Assembly (NCBI RefSeq): GCF_025961575.1
Contig: NZ_JAOQNX010000004.1
Coordinates: forward strand, 62,001-126,000
Length of the DNA: 64,000 nucleotides
From: Rhodoblastus acidophilus
GTDB taxonomy: Bacteria; Pseudomonadota; Alphaproteobacteria; Rhizobiales; Beijerinckiaceae
Direction: 5' to 3'
Under the pieces are notes generated by a model that worked only from the letters and a program-made list of their open reading frames with translations, was not told the DNA's origin and did not search any database. Below are positions 19,689-28,796 of the stretch, piece after piece. Position numbers and translations under genes: made by a program. Each line of letters starts with the position of its first letter. Within the stretch, counting starts at the first letter, position 1.

Positions 19689-20063
19689 TTAGTCGGCGCG
19701 GCGGCCGTTGGGCAGGGTCACTTCGGCGCGACGCTGCCGTGTGTGGTCGATCACCGAGAGGCTGTCGCCATCGCGGCGGATTTCGACGGTCGCGGCCTCC
19801 TCGCCCAGCGCGCCCGGCGCCGAGAGCGTGGTGGACTGGCCGTCCTTCAAGGTGGAGACGACGCGGAACGCATGGCCCTCGGTGTCGAGCGTGGTCACGA
19901 CCTCGAACACGTCGCCCTTGGGGGCGTAATAGATCAGGCCGTGCACGTCCTTGAGTTCGATGGACTTGCCGGCATAGGCCTTGAGTTCGGCGGCCGAGGC
20001 GGCGCCGACGATGAGGGCGGCGGCGGCGAAAACGCCGGCGGCGAGGCTTTGAGTGAGGCGCAT
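19689..20063 (-). CDS. Small periplasmic protein of unknown function
   Basis: A 124-residue protein with a clear signal peptide (MRLTQSLAAGVFAAAALIVG, cut near SAA-EL). The mature part is a likely beta-rich domain with GLIYYAPKGDVFEVVTTLD, GHAFRVVSTL and SLSVIDHTRQRRAEVTLP. No Cys in the mature part and no known motif. It is upstream of the proline-rich gene on the same strand, with 65 bases between, so the two may be co-transcribed. The region to the right is a divergent promoter region shared with the globin gene. Confidence 0.65.
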   Translation of the reverse strand: MRLTQSLAAGVFAAAALIVGAASAAELKAYAGKSIELKDVHGLIYYAPKGDVFEVVTTLDTEGHAFRVVSTLKDGQSTTLSAPGALGEEAATVEIRRDGDSLSVIDHTRQRRAEVTLPNGRRAD

Positions 20064-20327
20064 GGTGAGGCTCCGTTCAGGGGCTGGCGCCCTCCCGGCC
20101 CGCGACTGTCAGCAGTGTTCTGATTATCGTTCGATACGCGCGCTAAAAACCCTTATGATCGATTGAAATGTGCGTCGCAACAGAAATTTGTGCGGCGCGA
20201 TGCCGCGTGGGGGGCGCGGGCTTCGGGGCTTCGCTCCCCGCCGCGGAACGACGCGCGCAATGCGATCCAGTCCCCTGTCGCGTGGCATGGAAGATGCCTC
20301 GTGGCGATCGAAATTGGGAGGACACGC

Positions 20328-21077
20328 ATGCCCCAAACGGGCGCAATCGAAACTTTTGGCGGGTTCGCCTTCGCCTCCGGTCCGGCGCCCGAGGGGCCCG
20401 GCCTTTTCGTCCTCACCCGCCGCATCGGCGACGCCCTGCATCCCTTGCTGTTCGGCGAAAGCGAGTCCATCGCCGTGGCGCTCGACGCTTTGCGCGCCGA
20501 TCCGGCCCTTTCGCGCGGGCTCGCGGATGGGGTGTATGTCATGGAGCGCGGCAATGCGCGGCAGCGCGCGCATATCCTGCGCGACCTCGTGAAAAAATAT
20601 AATCCGCCGCTGAATGTCGCGGATCGCACGGCGCGGGCGGCGCCGGAGCTCGTCGCGCTGGTCCCCGACCGCGCCGAGGCGGATTTTCCCGAAGTTTTGG
20701 CGGAGCCGGTCGAGGTCAGCGAGGCCGATCTCGATCGCCTGGTGCGGGTGTTCTATGGCCGGGCGCTGGAGGACGAGGTGATCGGCCCGGTGTTCCGCGG
20801 CCATGTCAGCGACTGGGAGCATCATTTCGAGATCGTGCAGAATTTCTGGTCGCGCGCGTTTTTGCGCACGCAACGCTATGCCGGCGGGCCCTTCGCGCCG
20901 CATTTGGGGTTAAACCTGCGTCCGGAGCATTTTGTCCGCTGGGTCGCCCTGTTCCGGGAGACGGCGGAGGCGGAGCTGAAGCCGGCGGCGGCGCGGGACG
21001 CCATCGCGCGCGTCGAGCATATGAGCGCGGCGTTCCAGGCGGGGCTGTTTCCGTTCGAGACGGGAGCGCGGGCATGA
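20328..21077 (+). CDS. Two-domain protein with C-terminal group III truncated haemoglobin
   Basis: A 249-residue protein. About residues 127-245 match group III truncated globins: VSEADLDRLVRVFYGRALED (helix A-B with the Phe-Tyr B9/B10 pair), HFEIVQNFWSRAFL, and FAPHLGL with His192 as the likely proximal haem ligand (as in Campylobacter Ctb). Then HFVRWVALF follows. Residues 1-125 form a separate alpha/beta region (GDALHPLLFGESE, NPPLNVADRTAR) I do not recognise. The ATG at 20328 has a GGGAGG site before it. The stop overlaps the start of the next gene by 4 bases (ATGA), so they are translationally coupled. Confidence 0.8.
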   Translation: MPQTGAIETFGGFAFASGPAPEGPGLFVLTRRIGDALHPLLFGESESIAVALDALRADPALSRGLADGVYVMERGNARQRAHILRDLVKKYNPPLNVADRTARAAPELVALVPDRAEADFPEVLAEPVEVSEADLDRLVRVFYGRALEDEVIGPVFRGHVSDWEHHFEIVQNFWSRAFLRTQRYAGGPFAPHLGLNLRPEHFVRWVALFRETAEAELKPAAARDAIARVEHMSAAFQAGLFPFETGARA

Positions 21078-21778
21078 CCGAGGACAATGGCGCCCAGGCC
21101 TTTTTCGACGCCGTGCGGCAAAATTTTGGTGAGACCATCCGGGCGGGGCGGGGCGATCCGCGCCTGATCGAGGCCTTGGCCGCGCAGGCGATCGAGCTGT
21201 TCGAGCGCAATGCGGAGATCCAGAGCGAGGGGCAGCCGGCGCCCGCCTGCTGTCGGGGCTGCGCCACCTGCTGCGCGCTCCAGGTCGCCGCCACCGCGCC
21301 CGAGATTTTTGTCGCCGCGCGGTTCATCCGGCTGACCGCGGCGGCTTTCGCCGCGCATGGGGTGGATTTCGCGCCGGACGTCGCCGCCTTCGTCGAACGG
21401 ACCCGGGGCATGGACCAGCAGGCGCGCTTCGCCTCGCAGCTCGCCTGTCCCTTCATCATCAACGGCGCCTGCGCGATTTACGCCGCGCGCACGCTGGCCT
21501 GCCGGGGGCATGTGGCGTTTGATCGGGCCGCCTGCGAGGCGGCGGCCCGGGGCGAGGAGGTCGAAACGCTCGTTTCCGCTGCGCACAAGACCGTGCGCGC
21601 GCTGGTGCAGGGGGCGTTGCAGGCGGCCCTGCGCGACGGCGGGCTCGACTGGGGCGCGAGCGAGTTTTTGACCGGCCTCGACCGGGCGCTGACATCCCCG
21701 GACGCGGAGGCGCGCTGGCTGCGCGGCGAAGCGGTTTTCGCCGATCTGCGCCTTGACGGCGATGCGTCAACGGGCTGA
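21074..21778 (+). CDS. YkgJ-family Cys-cluster protein
   Basis: A 234-residue protein with the YkgJ (CxxCxxCC) metal-binding motif: CCRGCATCC with Cys59, 60, 63, 66 and 67, and further cysteines in QLACPFIINGACAIYAAR and TLACRGHVAF. Proteins of this family bind zinc or an iron-sulfur cluster; the role is unknown. Coupled to the globin gene by a 4-base overlap, so a shared haem or iron/oxygen function is plausible. It may be an iron-chelating or redox partner. Confidence 0.85.
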   Translation: MTEDNGAQAFFDAVRQNFGETIRAGRGDPRLIEALAAQAIELFERNAEIQSEGQPAPACCRGCATCCALQVAATAPEIFVAARFIRLTAAAFAAHGVDFAPDVAAFVERTRGMDQQARFASQLACPFIINGACAIYAARTLACRGHVAFDRAACEAAARGEEVETLVSAAHKTVRALVQGALQAALRDGGLDWGASEFLTGLDRALTSPDAEARWLRGEAVFADLRLDGDASTG

Positions 21779-21795
21779 CCGTTGCCGCATTACCA

Positions 21796-21809
21796 TTGAT
21801 TAACGGCAA
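21796..21809. promoter_or_regulatory. FixK-type box candidate upstream of mop gene
   Basis: TTGATTAACGGCAA fits the Bradyrhizobium FixK2 pattern TTG[A/C]-N6-[T/G]CAA, though its right half is weaker than the FNR consensus. It is about 109 bases upstream of the Mop start. Chance occurrence cannot be excluded. Confidence 0.3.
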
Positions 21810-21917
21810 ATGGCGAAACGAGGTCGAGGCGTCGCAATCTTAAGTTGTATTTTAGGGGCCTGACCGCGAAATTCCTCCCAGCCCGCCAGTGATTCAGCGG
21901 GGATTGAGGAGGCAGCC

Positions 21918-22124
21918 GTGAAGATTTCAGCCCGCAACTCCATCGCCGGGAAGGTTGTCGCCATCCGGACCAGCGCCAACACGTCCCATGTGGACATTTC
22001 CATCGTCGGCACCATCCTGACCGCCGAAGTCCCCAACGAGACCGTGGAAGAACTGGATCTGAAGATCGGCGACAAAGTTTATGCCGTGGTCAAGCCGAAC
22101 GACATCATGCTCGCCACGGATTGA
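21918..22124 (+). CDS. Mop-domain molybdate-binding protein (molbindin)
   Basis: A 68-residue protein that is a single Mop/TOBE domain: KISARNSIAGKVVAI, VDISIVGTILTAEV, LKIGDKVYAVVKPNDIMLA. Such molbindins bind molybdate as oligomers and are thought to store or buffer it in the cytoplasm. The start is a GTG at 21918 with a strong AGGAGG site (21909). It stands alone; molybdenum transport genes are not in the window. A hairpin at 22137-22161 may end transcription. Confidence 0.9.
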   Translation: MKISARNSIAGKVVAIRTSANTSHVDISIVGTILTAEVPNETVEELDLKIGDKVYAVVKPNDIMLATD

Positions 22125-22185
22125 GATAACGTCAGAACGGGTCGCCGGTGTGGCGGCCCGTCCAATCCATTGTGACCGCCGGCCT

Positions 22186-23022
22186 TCACGCCGCCGGCGT
22201 AAAAATCTCGTCGGGATCGCGCGCCGCGGCCATACGGGAATATTCCGCCTTGACCAGCTCCTCGCCATAAAAGCGCTCCAGCCGCCGCACGGTGAAATGG
22301 CCCTTCGCCAGCGACTGGAAATGCTCGATGAAGGCGAGGTTCACGGCGGCGCCGCCGAGCGCGCCGAGCACCGGCGTCGCCTGGGCTAGAAATTTCTGGC
22401 TGACCACCACCCCGAACCGCGAGGCGACTTGCGTGGTGAAGCGCACCAGCACCGGCGCCGTCTCGTCGATCAGGCTGCGGCTGGCGACATAGCGCGCGGC
22501 CTCGCTGATGCTGCGCGCCATCAGCCCGCGCAGGGCGAAATAGGTGGAATCCGTATAATCCGCCGCCGGTTCGGCGCCGCGCCCGTCGAGCGCGAACACT
22601 TGCAGGCAGGCGAGCGCCGTATCAGCATTGGCGATGTCCTCGCCCTCGGCGCGGGCGATGTCGGCGATCGAGCGCAGCATCAGGCCGGTGCTCACCGGCA
22701 GTTCCACGGGCAGGCTGGCGAGACCCAACGCGCCGCCGGCCGCGCCTGAAGCGGCGACCATGGCGCGGTGCAGCCGCATGCTGTTGTCGCGCAGCGGCTT
22801 GCCGTTCAGGCTCGCGAGCGCCGCGTTCAAGGCGAGGCGCATGGCGGCGCCCGTGGCCTTGTTGACCACTTCCACCGCGCGGGCGGGGACCAGCTGCGTG
22901 GCGAAACTGATTTTCTTGCCGAAGATCGTCGCGACCCGCATCACCAAAGTGGTGCGCTCCAGGCGCCGCACCGCATCCATCAGCGCGGCATGATCGGCCG
23001 GCGACAATTCTGATCTGTTCAT
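22186..23022 (-). CDS. EcsC family protein
   Basis: A 278-residue protein of the EcsC family, named for a gene downstream of the Ecs ABC transporter in Bacillus. It has the family's long N-terminal helical part, GAAGGALGLASLPVELPVST with a possible membrane-interacting segment, FALDGRGAEPAADYTDSTYF, and a C-terminal VNLAFIEHFQSLAKGHFTVRR. The role is not established. The start is the ATG at 23020-23022 (MNRSEL); the longer frame from 23109 is not supported. It is divergent from the BTLCP gene. Confidence 0.8.
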   Translation of the reverse strand: MNRSELSPADHAALMDAVRRLERTTLVMRVATIFGKKISFATQLVPARAVEVVNKATGAAMRLALNAALASLNGKPLRDNSMRLHRAMVAASGAAGGALGLASLPVELPVSTGLMLRSIADIARAEGEDIANADTALACLQVFALDGRGAEPAADYTDSTYFALRGLMARSISEAARYVASRSLIDETAPVLVRFTTQVASRFGVVVSQKFLAQATPVLGALGGAAVNLAFIEHFQSLAKGHFTVRRLERFYGEELVKAEYSRMAAARDPDEIFTPAA

Positions 23023-23394
23023 GCGGGCGGCCTCCGGCCAGCGCTCCCTCGCGTCCCCTGAGCCAAAGATGGTTTGGGCCGGGGCGGAGTCAAGGTTTGA
23101 GCGGGACAATGGCGCCCCGACGCCGCAAATTAACTGTTTTCCCGCCCTCCAAGTAAAGAAGTAGACTTGATACGCATTAACCCGAAATGGTCACGCTTCC
23201 GAAACCATGGCTGTGACCCCAGGAAAATGAGGCTCTAGCGCGCGATTCGTCGCCTTTTAATCACTCAGATCAGGCTTTGTTAGACTTAATCCGTCTCCAG
23301 CAAAAAATGAACGGCTTTGCATAAAATGCGAGGATTTCAAATAAATCGGCTCCAATAGCCCAACGTCATACTGCCTCCATCAAAGGGGTATGAC
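23023..23394. other. Divergent promoter region between EcsC and BTLCP genes
   Basis: No gene is seen. The region is AT-richer than its surroundings. It holds a near-FNR dyad at 23167-23180 (TTGATACGCATTAA), an inverted GGTCAC/GTGACC pair at about 23191-23220 and a -10-like TAAAAT at about 23332. The RBS AAAGGGGTATG precedes the BTLCP start. Confidence 0.35.
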
Positions 23395-24018
23395 ATGCGT
23401 ATCGCAGCTTTCGCAGGCATCGGAATGGTTCTGGCCCTCGCCGCCGCGCCGTTTTGCGGCTCCGGCGCCAAGGCCAGCGTGCCCAATGGCGTCGAGGTCG
23501 CCTATGCCTCGGTCGGCTCCGACACCTCCATTCCCTATGGCTGGATCGATTTCTGCCAGCGCTACGCCAGCGAATGCGACGCGTCCGGCAAGGTCGCCGA
23601 CGTCAATCTGACCGAAGCCTCGATGCGCGAAATCCGTCAGGTGAATTCCTTCGTGAACCATGCGGTCGAGGCCGTGTCCGACATGGAGCATTGGGGTGTG
23701 GTCGACCGCTGGGACCTGCCGGTCGACGGCAAGGGCGACTGCGAGGATTACGCCCTGATGAAGCGCAAGATTCTTGTCGAGCGCGGCTATCCCCGCGCGG
23801 CGCTGCTGGTCACCGTGGTGCGCGACTCCCAGAACGAGGGCCACGCCATCCTCACCGTCAAGACCAATGCCGGCGAATATATCCTCGACAATCTGACCGA
23901 CGAGGTGAAGCCGGTGAGCCGCGTCTCCTATCGTTTCGTCAAGCGCCAGAGCCAGCAGGACCCGAATGTCTGGGTCGCGCTCGGCCCGGTGGCCTCGCAG
24001 AAATTCGCGGCGCGCTGA
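23395..24018 (+). CDS. Transglutaminase-like cysteine peptidase (BTLCP family), exported
   Basis: A 207-residue exported protein: signal peptide (MRIAAFAGIGMVLALAAAPF) and a BTLCP domain. The catalytic triad is visible: Cys116 in GKGDCEDYAL, His150 in NEGHAILTV and Asp165 in YILDNLTDE. Homologues (LapG-related group) are periplasmic proteases in proteobacteria; in Pseudomonas LapG cleaves an adhesin, but no LapD or adhesin gene is near. The start is ATG 23395 with a good ribosome site (AAAGGGG). A strong terminator follows. Confidence 0.92.
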   Translation: MRIAAFAGIGMVLALAAAPFCGSGAKASVPNGVEVAYASVGSDTSIPYGWIDFCQRYASECDASGKVADVNLTEASMREIRQVNSFVNHAVEAVSDMEHWGVVDRWDLPVDGKGDCEDYALMKRKILVERGYPRAALLVTVVRDSQNEGHAILTVKTNAGEYILDNLTDEVKPVSRVSYRFVKRQSQQDPNVWVALGPVASQKFAAR

Positions 24019-24040
24019 GCGCCGCCGTCCCCGACAGGAA

Positions 24041-24066
24041 CCCCGCGAGCGCTCGCGGGGTTTTTT
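24041..24066 (+). terminator. Rho-independent terminator after the BTLCP gene
   Basis: A perfect 20-base palindrome (CCCCGCGAGCGCTCGCGGGG) followed directly by six T residues, 22 bases after the stop. This is the clearest intrinsic terminator in the window. Confidence 0.92.
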
Positions 24067-24162
24067 CATGACGCTCCGCCGTCCTAGCCCCCGCCGCGCG
24101 TTTGCCTTGCCGCTTGAAGCGATTAAGACTTGAGCCGATTCTGAACGCCAGAGCGTGTTTCC

Positions 24163-24744
24163 ATGTCGACCGCCGATTATTTCGTCATCACCTCGTCCAT
24201 CCTTGCGTCGCTTGGCGCGATCGCCACCTTTTTTCTGGCGCGCGCGATGGTCGCCGTCCAAAAATCACGACAAGACCCGGCGATCCGCGACGATCCCGCT
24301 GTGGCGCGCGCGGAAAAGTCCGACGCCGCAACCGAGATCAAGGATATTTTGACCCACGTCTCGAGCAGCAAAGTGAAATATGACGACAGGACCGCTGTGC
24401 TGAGCCTTGCGGCGCTGGTCCTGTTGACGGCGCTGACCGTGGGATTCCTGTATTTGATCCTGGGGGTCACTGTCCTGTTTTTCGTCACCGCGTCCTTGTT
24501 CGTGGCTTCATCAGGCTATTTCGCCTTTGTTTCCATCGCTGGGATGAGGGCCAGGCATTTTTGGGCGATCCGCAAAGGCGACATCATGCGCTTGACCTAT
24601 ATCGTCAATAATTATCTGCACAGTTTCAAGGAAGCCGCGGATATGCGCGCCTCGCTGATGAAATCGATCCGCGACAAGGACGCGATCCTGCTGTTCGACA
24701 CCATCCTGTTCGAGGAATTCAGCAAGCGAAATCGCGACGCCTGA
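24163..24744 (+). CDS. Hypothetical membrane protein
   Basis: A 193-residue protein with three predicted transmembrane segments: one near the N-terminus (YFVITSSILASLGAIATFFL) and two in tandem in the middle (AVLSLAALVLLTALTVGFLY and VLFFVTASLFVASSGYFAF). A charged linker lies between the first and second, and the C-terminal 60 residues are soluble and helical (FKEAADMRASLMKSIRDKD). No family was recognised. The AT content is somewhat above that of its neighbours. The gene has about 55 bases to queA, so both may share a transcript. Confidence 0.7.
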   Translation: MSTADYFVITSSILASLGAIATFFLARAMVAVQKSRQDPAIRDDPAVARAEKSDAATEIKDILTHVSSSKVKYDDRTAVLSLAALVLLTALTVGFLYLILGVTVLFFVTASLFVASSGYFAFVSIAGMRARHFWAIRKGDIMRLTYIVNNYLHSFKEAADMRASLMKSIRDKDAILLFDTILFEEFSKRNRDA

Positions 24745-24798
24745 CGTCGGCGCATCCTCCGTTTTCCTTTGCGGCTCGACCTGTTATGACGCCGCATC

Positions 24799-25830
24799 AT
24801 GCGTGTGGACCTGTTCGATTTCGACCTGCCTGAAGACAGAATCGCCTTGCGGCCGGCCGAGCCGCGTGAATCCGCGCGGCTGCTGGTGGTGGGCGACGCG
24901 CTGCGCGACGCTCACGTCGCCGATTTGCCGTCGCTGCTGCGACCCGGCGACGTGCTGGTGGTCAATGACGCCAAGGTGATTCCCGCGCAATTGTTCGGCA
25001 CACGCCAGCGCGGCGAATTTTTGGCGCGGATCGAGGCGACGCTGCACAAAAAGGTCGATGCAAACCATTGGCGCGCCTTTGTGCGGCCCGCCAAGAAATT
25101 GAAGATCAGCGAACGCGTGGATTTTGCCGAGGGCGTTTGGGCGGAGGTCGTCGAAAAACATGAAGGCGAGGTTTTGCTCGGCTTCAACCTTTCCGGTCCC
25201 GCGCTCGACAACGCCATCATGGCCGTGGGGCACATGCCGCTGCCGCCTTACATCGCCGCGCGGCGCGCCGAGGATGCGCAGGACGCGCGCGATTACCAGA
25301 CGGTTTTTGCGGAAAAACTTGGGGCCGTCGCGGCGCCCACCGCCGGTCTGCATTTTACGCCGGATTTGCTCGAAGCCGCGCGCAAAATTGGGGCGAGCGT
25401 CGAAAAAGTGACGCTTCTGGTCGGCGCCGGCACGTTTCTGCCGGTGAAGGCGGAGGACACGCGCGACCACGTCATGCATGCGGAATGGGGCGAGATCGAC
25501 GCGGGCACGGCGGCGCGGCTTAACGCGGCGCGGGCGCGGGGAGGGCGGATCGTCGCGGTCGGCACCACGTCTCTGCGCATATTGGAAAGCGCGGCGGACG
25601 AGAGCGGGGTGCGGCCGTTTGCCGGCGACACGTCGATTTTCATCACGCCAGGCTACCGGTTCAAGGCGGTGGACGCGCTGATGACCAACTTTCATCTGCC
25701 GCGCTCGACTTTGTTCATGCTGGTCTGCGCTTTCGCCGGGATCGATGCGATGAAACAGGCCTATGCGCATGCGATTGGCGCGGGGTATCGCTTCTATTCC
25801 TATGGGGATGCGTGCTTTTTGCAGAGGTGA
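24799..25830 (+). CDS. queA: S-adenosylmethionine:tRNA ribosyltransferase-isomerase QueA
   Basis: Transfers a ribosyl unit from SAM to preQ1-modified tRNA to make epoxyqueuosine. It is 343 residues, as expected for the family. Conserved segments are present: [74 protein letters not shown] and [14 protein letters not shown]. Acts with Tgt (gene at 12479); both belong to queuosine synthesis, though the two genes are 11 kb apart and not in one operon here. Confidence 0.95.
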   Translation: MRVDLFDFDLPEDRIALRPAEPRESARLLVVGDALRDAHVADLPSLLRPGDVLVVNDAKVIPAQLFGTRQRGEFLARIEATLHKKVDANHWRAFVRPAKKLKISERVDFAEGVWAEVVEKHEGEVLLGFNLSGPALDNAIMAVGHMPLPPYIAARRAEDAQDARDYQTVFAEKLGAVAAPTAGLHFTPDLLEAARKIGASVEKVTLLVGAGTFLPVKAEDTRDHVMHAEWGEIDAGTAARLNAARARGGRIVAVGTTSLRILESAADESGVRPFAGDTSIFITPGYRFKAVDALMTNFHLPRSTLFMLVCAFAGIDAMKQAYAHAIGAGYRFYSYGDACFLQR

Positions 25831-25996
25831 TGGGGCGGGGCGTGCGCGAGCAACGATCCATCTTGCGCCCTGGTGAGTGATGTCCAGCAGATAGATCACT
25901 TCGGACCAGCGTCAGATGCGAAAGCCTGGCGGCGAGTTCGTCAATTTCGCTCCCGTGTCGATCTGATCCCGTCACAAGGGGGGGCGCCCCCTGCGC

Positions 25997-26788
25997 CTAT
26001 TCCGCGCAAATCACCAACTCGAACGCCAGAGTCGAGGAAACCCCGTCGCCATAAAACCCGCCCTCGACGGGCATGGTGGCGCGCTGATCCGCGCCGGCGC
26101 AGAGCGCGACGTGCCCGTCGGAAACAACAAGCCCATGGGTGGGATCGTAACCCCGCCATCCCACGCCGGGCAACAAAACCTCGGGCCAGGCATGGAGATG
26201 CCGCTTGCCGTCGGGCGTTTCGGCCTGCGCCTGGTAGCCGCTGACGAAGCGGGCGGAAAAGCCGAGGCTGCGCGCCGCGGCCATGAACAGCAGGGTGAGG
26301 TCGCGGCACGCGCCTTTGCGGCGCAACAACGTGTCCTCTGGCTCCTGCGCATAGCCGGCGTCGCGGATGCGCCGCTCCGTGCGCGAAAACAGGTCGCGGT
26401 TGAGCGCGTCGAGTAAGAGCAACGCATCGCCCCCGCTGCGCGCGAAAAGGTCGCAAGCGTAGGCGCGCACTTTTGGGCCCGGATCGAACCCGGCCGTTTC
26501 GCGCCAGGGCAGGGCCGCGGCCGCCAGCGGTCCTGGCGCGCAAGTCTCCAGCTCAAAGACGCTTTCGATCAGCAGCCGGTCGGTCGCGCCATCAAATTCG
26601 ACCCTGGTCGTCCGATTGCCATCGGGATCGACCTCGACGGCGCGAAAAATCGGTTCTGGTTCGATCCGTAGGGATTCCGAGCGTATCATCACATCGAGCG
26701 CGCGCGGATGCAGCCGCAACACATGCCCGCCCAACCGCACCGGCGCCGAATAGCTGTAAAACGTGCGGTGGCGGACAGAAAACAGCAT
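25997..26788 (-). CDS. Transglutaminase-like protein with bacterial N-terminal domain
   Basis: A 263-residue cytoplasmic protein: residues 1-100 match the bacterial transglutaminase-like N-terminal domain (RHRTFYSYSAPVRLGGHVLR), and residues 105-263 match a papain-like transglutaminase core with Cys161 (RRKGACRDLT), His199 (HLHAWPE) and Asp215 (GYDPTHG). Related actinobacterial and proteobacterial proteins often pair with circularly fused ATP-grasp genes, but none is adjacent. The substrate is not known. It is downstream of prmA on the same strand, with 15 bases between the two, so they are likely in one transcript. Confidence 0.88.
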   Translation of the reverse strand: MLFSVRHRTFYSYSAPVRLGGHVLRLHPRALDVMIRSESLRIEPEPIFRAVEVDPDGNRTTRVEFDGATDRLLIESVFELETCAPGPLAAAALPWRETAGFDPGPKVRAYACDLFARSGGDALLLLDALNRDLFSRTERRIRDAGYAQEPEDTLLRRKGACRDLTLLFMAAARSLGFSARFVSGYQAQAETPDGKRHLHAWPEVLLPGVGWRGYDPTHGLVVSDGHVALCAGADQRATMPVEGGFYGDGVSSTLAFELVICAE

Positions 26789-26803
26789 TTTGGTCCCGCT
26801 CGC

Positions 26804-27727
26804 CTAAGCCCCGCCGCGCCGCATCAACAGGGTCGCCCAGCCGTCGATATGCCGGCGCTTGGCGATATAAAACCCTTGCGCCGCCCAGGCCGAGGAGACG
26901 CCGGGCACGTCGCGCACCAGCATCCCCGACAGCACCACATCGGCCGCAGGCGCGGCGAGATAAGCGAGGCTCGGCGCCAAAACCCGCAGCGGCTTCGCCA
27001 GAATGTTGGCAAAGATCAGGTCATAGGCGCCGGGACGCCACAAGGCCGGATGCGCCGCGCCGCGCGCCTGCACGGGACGCAGATAGGGCCCCGCATGGTT
27101 GAGCACGGCATTGGCGCGCGCGGCGGCGACAGCTTGGGCGTCGATATCGCCCGCCGCCACGTTTTGCCGCAAGGCGCGCGCGGCGGCCAGCGCCAGAACC
27201 CCGGTGCCGCAACCCACATCGAGAATGTCGCGCGGACGCCGGCGCTTCAAAATCTCGTCTAAAAACAGCAGGCAGCCCCGCGTCGTCCCGTGATGGCCGG
27301 TGCCGAACGCCAGCGCCGCCTCGATCTCCAGCCCGATGTCATTGGTTTTGACGCTCGCCCGGTCGTGCGAGCCATGCACCAGAAACCGCCCGGCGCGAAC
27401 GGCGGACAGACCTTCGAGCGAGGACGCCACCCAGTCCTTTTGCGACACGCGGCCAAAGGTGATCTGCGCCGCCAGCTCCGCGCCGACCACAATTGTCGCC
27501 AGTTCGCGCAGGTTTTCCTCGTCCGGTTCATGGCCGAAATAGACCTCGACCACCCAGGGCGTAGCCGCCCAGCTCTCGGTGGACGCCTTTTCCTCGAAGG
27601 CGGCGGCCGCGGTTTCGGCGGGATCGAACGTTTCGACGACGAGATCGGCGAGGGCGCGGGCTTGCGCCTCGGCGCAGCGCAGGCGCATGACATGCGCGGC
27701 GTTGTTTGGGGGGAGACCTTCCAGCAT
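26804..27727 (-). CDS. prmA: Ribosomal protein L11 methyltransferase
   Basis: Methylates L11 with SAM. It is 307 residues from the ATG at 27725-27727 (MLEGLPPNNAAHV), a normal length. It shows the Rossmann-type SAM motif (DILDVGCGTGVLALAAA), the upstream AFGTGHHGTT and FANILAKPL, the NILA motif of the family. An N-terminal domain of about 90 residues, Ala- and Glu-rich, precedes the fold. The longer frame from 27823 overlaps the next gene and is not used. Divergent from the small Cys-rich gene at 27810. Confidence 0.93.
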   Translation of the reverse strand: MLEGLPPNNAAHVMRLRCAEAQARALADLVVETFDPAETAAAAFEEKASTESWAATPWVVEVYFGHEPDEENLRELATIVVGAELAAQITFGRVSQKDWVASSLEGLSAVRAGRFLVHGSHDRASVKTNDIGLEIEAALAFGTGHHGTTRGCLLFLDEILKRRRPRDILDVGCGTGVLALAAARALRQNVAAGDIDAQAVAAARANAVLNHAGPYLRPVQARGAAHPALWRPGAYDLIFANILAKPLRVLAPSLAYLAAPAADVVLSGMLVRDVPGVSSAWAAQGFYIAKRRHIDGWATLLMRRGGA

Positions 27728-27809
27728 GGCGCGGCTGTAGCACGCCGACCCCGCCAAGTCGATCTTGCGCGCGGCGCAGGCGCGGGACAAAAGGGGTGGG
27801 GAGGGTTTT

Positions 27810-28064
27810 ATGCGCCAAGCCATTTTCCTCGCGTTCCTGCTTGCATCCGCGCCGGCTTTGGCCGACGCGCCCGCCGACCCGCGCCCGATGCAGCGCTATG
27901 GCGCGGACCATCCCACTTGCCTCGGCTGGACCGACGGCTGCACCATCTGCACGCCCAAAACCTGCTCGACGCCGGGGATCGCCTGCACGCCGCGCGAAAC
28001 GGTCTGCGAGGCGGAAAAGCCGGCCGAACCGCCGCCGGTTGCGCCGCAAGAGCAAAAGCCGTAA
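27810..28064 (+). CDS. Small secreted Cys-rich protein
   Basis: An 84-residue exported protein with a signal peptide (MRQAIFLAFLLASAPALADA) and a mature part of about 65 residues with six Cys (HPTCLGWTDGCTICTPKTC, GIACTPRETVCE) and a Pro-rich end. A disulfide-stabilised mini-domain is likely. The start at 27810 is preferred because it gives a clean signal peptide and an adjacent GGGGAGG site. It ends ten bases before rnpB begins. Function unknown. Confidence 0.65.
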   Translation: MRQAIFLAFLLASAPALADAPADPRPMQRYGADHPTCLGWTDGCTICTPKTCSTPGIACTPRETVCEAEKPAEPPPVAPQEQKP

Positions 28065-28073
28065 AGCACGCCA

Positions 28074-28451
<378 letters not shown>

Positions 28452-28796
28452 GCTCCTTCCCAAGGAGGGGACCGGATCGAATTGTGCGGCTCACGCTTGC
28501 GGCCATCGCGAGCCGGCAGGGCGCAATTCGTTCCGGTCCCGATTCTCGGCCCACCCCGCCCTGACGCTCGGCAACCCGCTGATCCCTAGCCCTCTTCCCG
28601 TCTCAACAAAGTCTTAACGCTAAGAATGCTTTAATGCGCCCAAGAGCCGCAATCCGGTCTTTGACGCCCAGACATGACGCATGTTAGTCCGCCCGCACAT
28701 CCCCAAATGGCGCCGAGTCCGGCTTTGTCGGCTGTTTTCGCGCGCCTGCGCCAACCCCCAGGTTTTCATGCTTTTCCTCGCCCCGAACCCCGCGCC
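28452..28796. other. Region between rnpB and the cell wall operon
   Basis: No gene is seen. In many bacteria mraZ would sit in front of rsmH, but no MraZ-like reading frame is present here. The dcw promoter probably lies near 28600-28670, where the sequence is AT-richer (AACAAAGTCTTAACGCTAAG). No terminator for rnpB is evident. Confidence 0.5.

Noticed and set aside
23167-23180. TTGATACGCATTAA as an FNR/FixK box upstream of the BTLCP or EcsC gene
   Set aside because: It differs from the consensus in the right half and its distance to any promoter is unclear, so it is noted only as a weak dyad.
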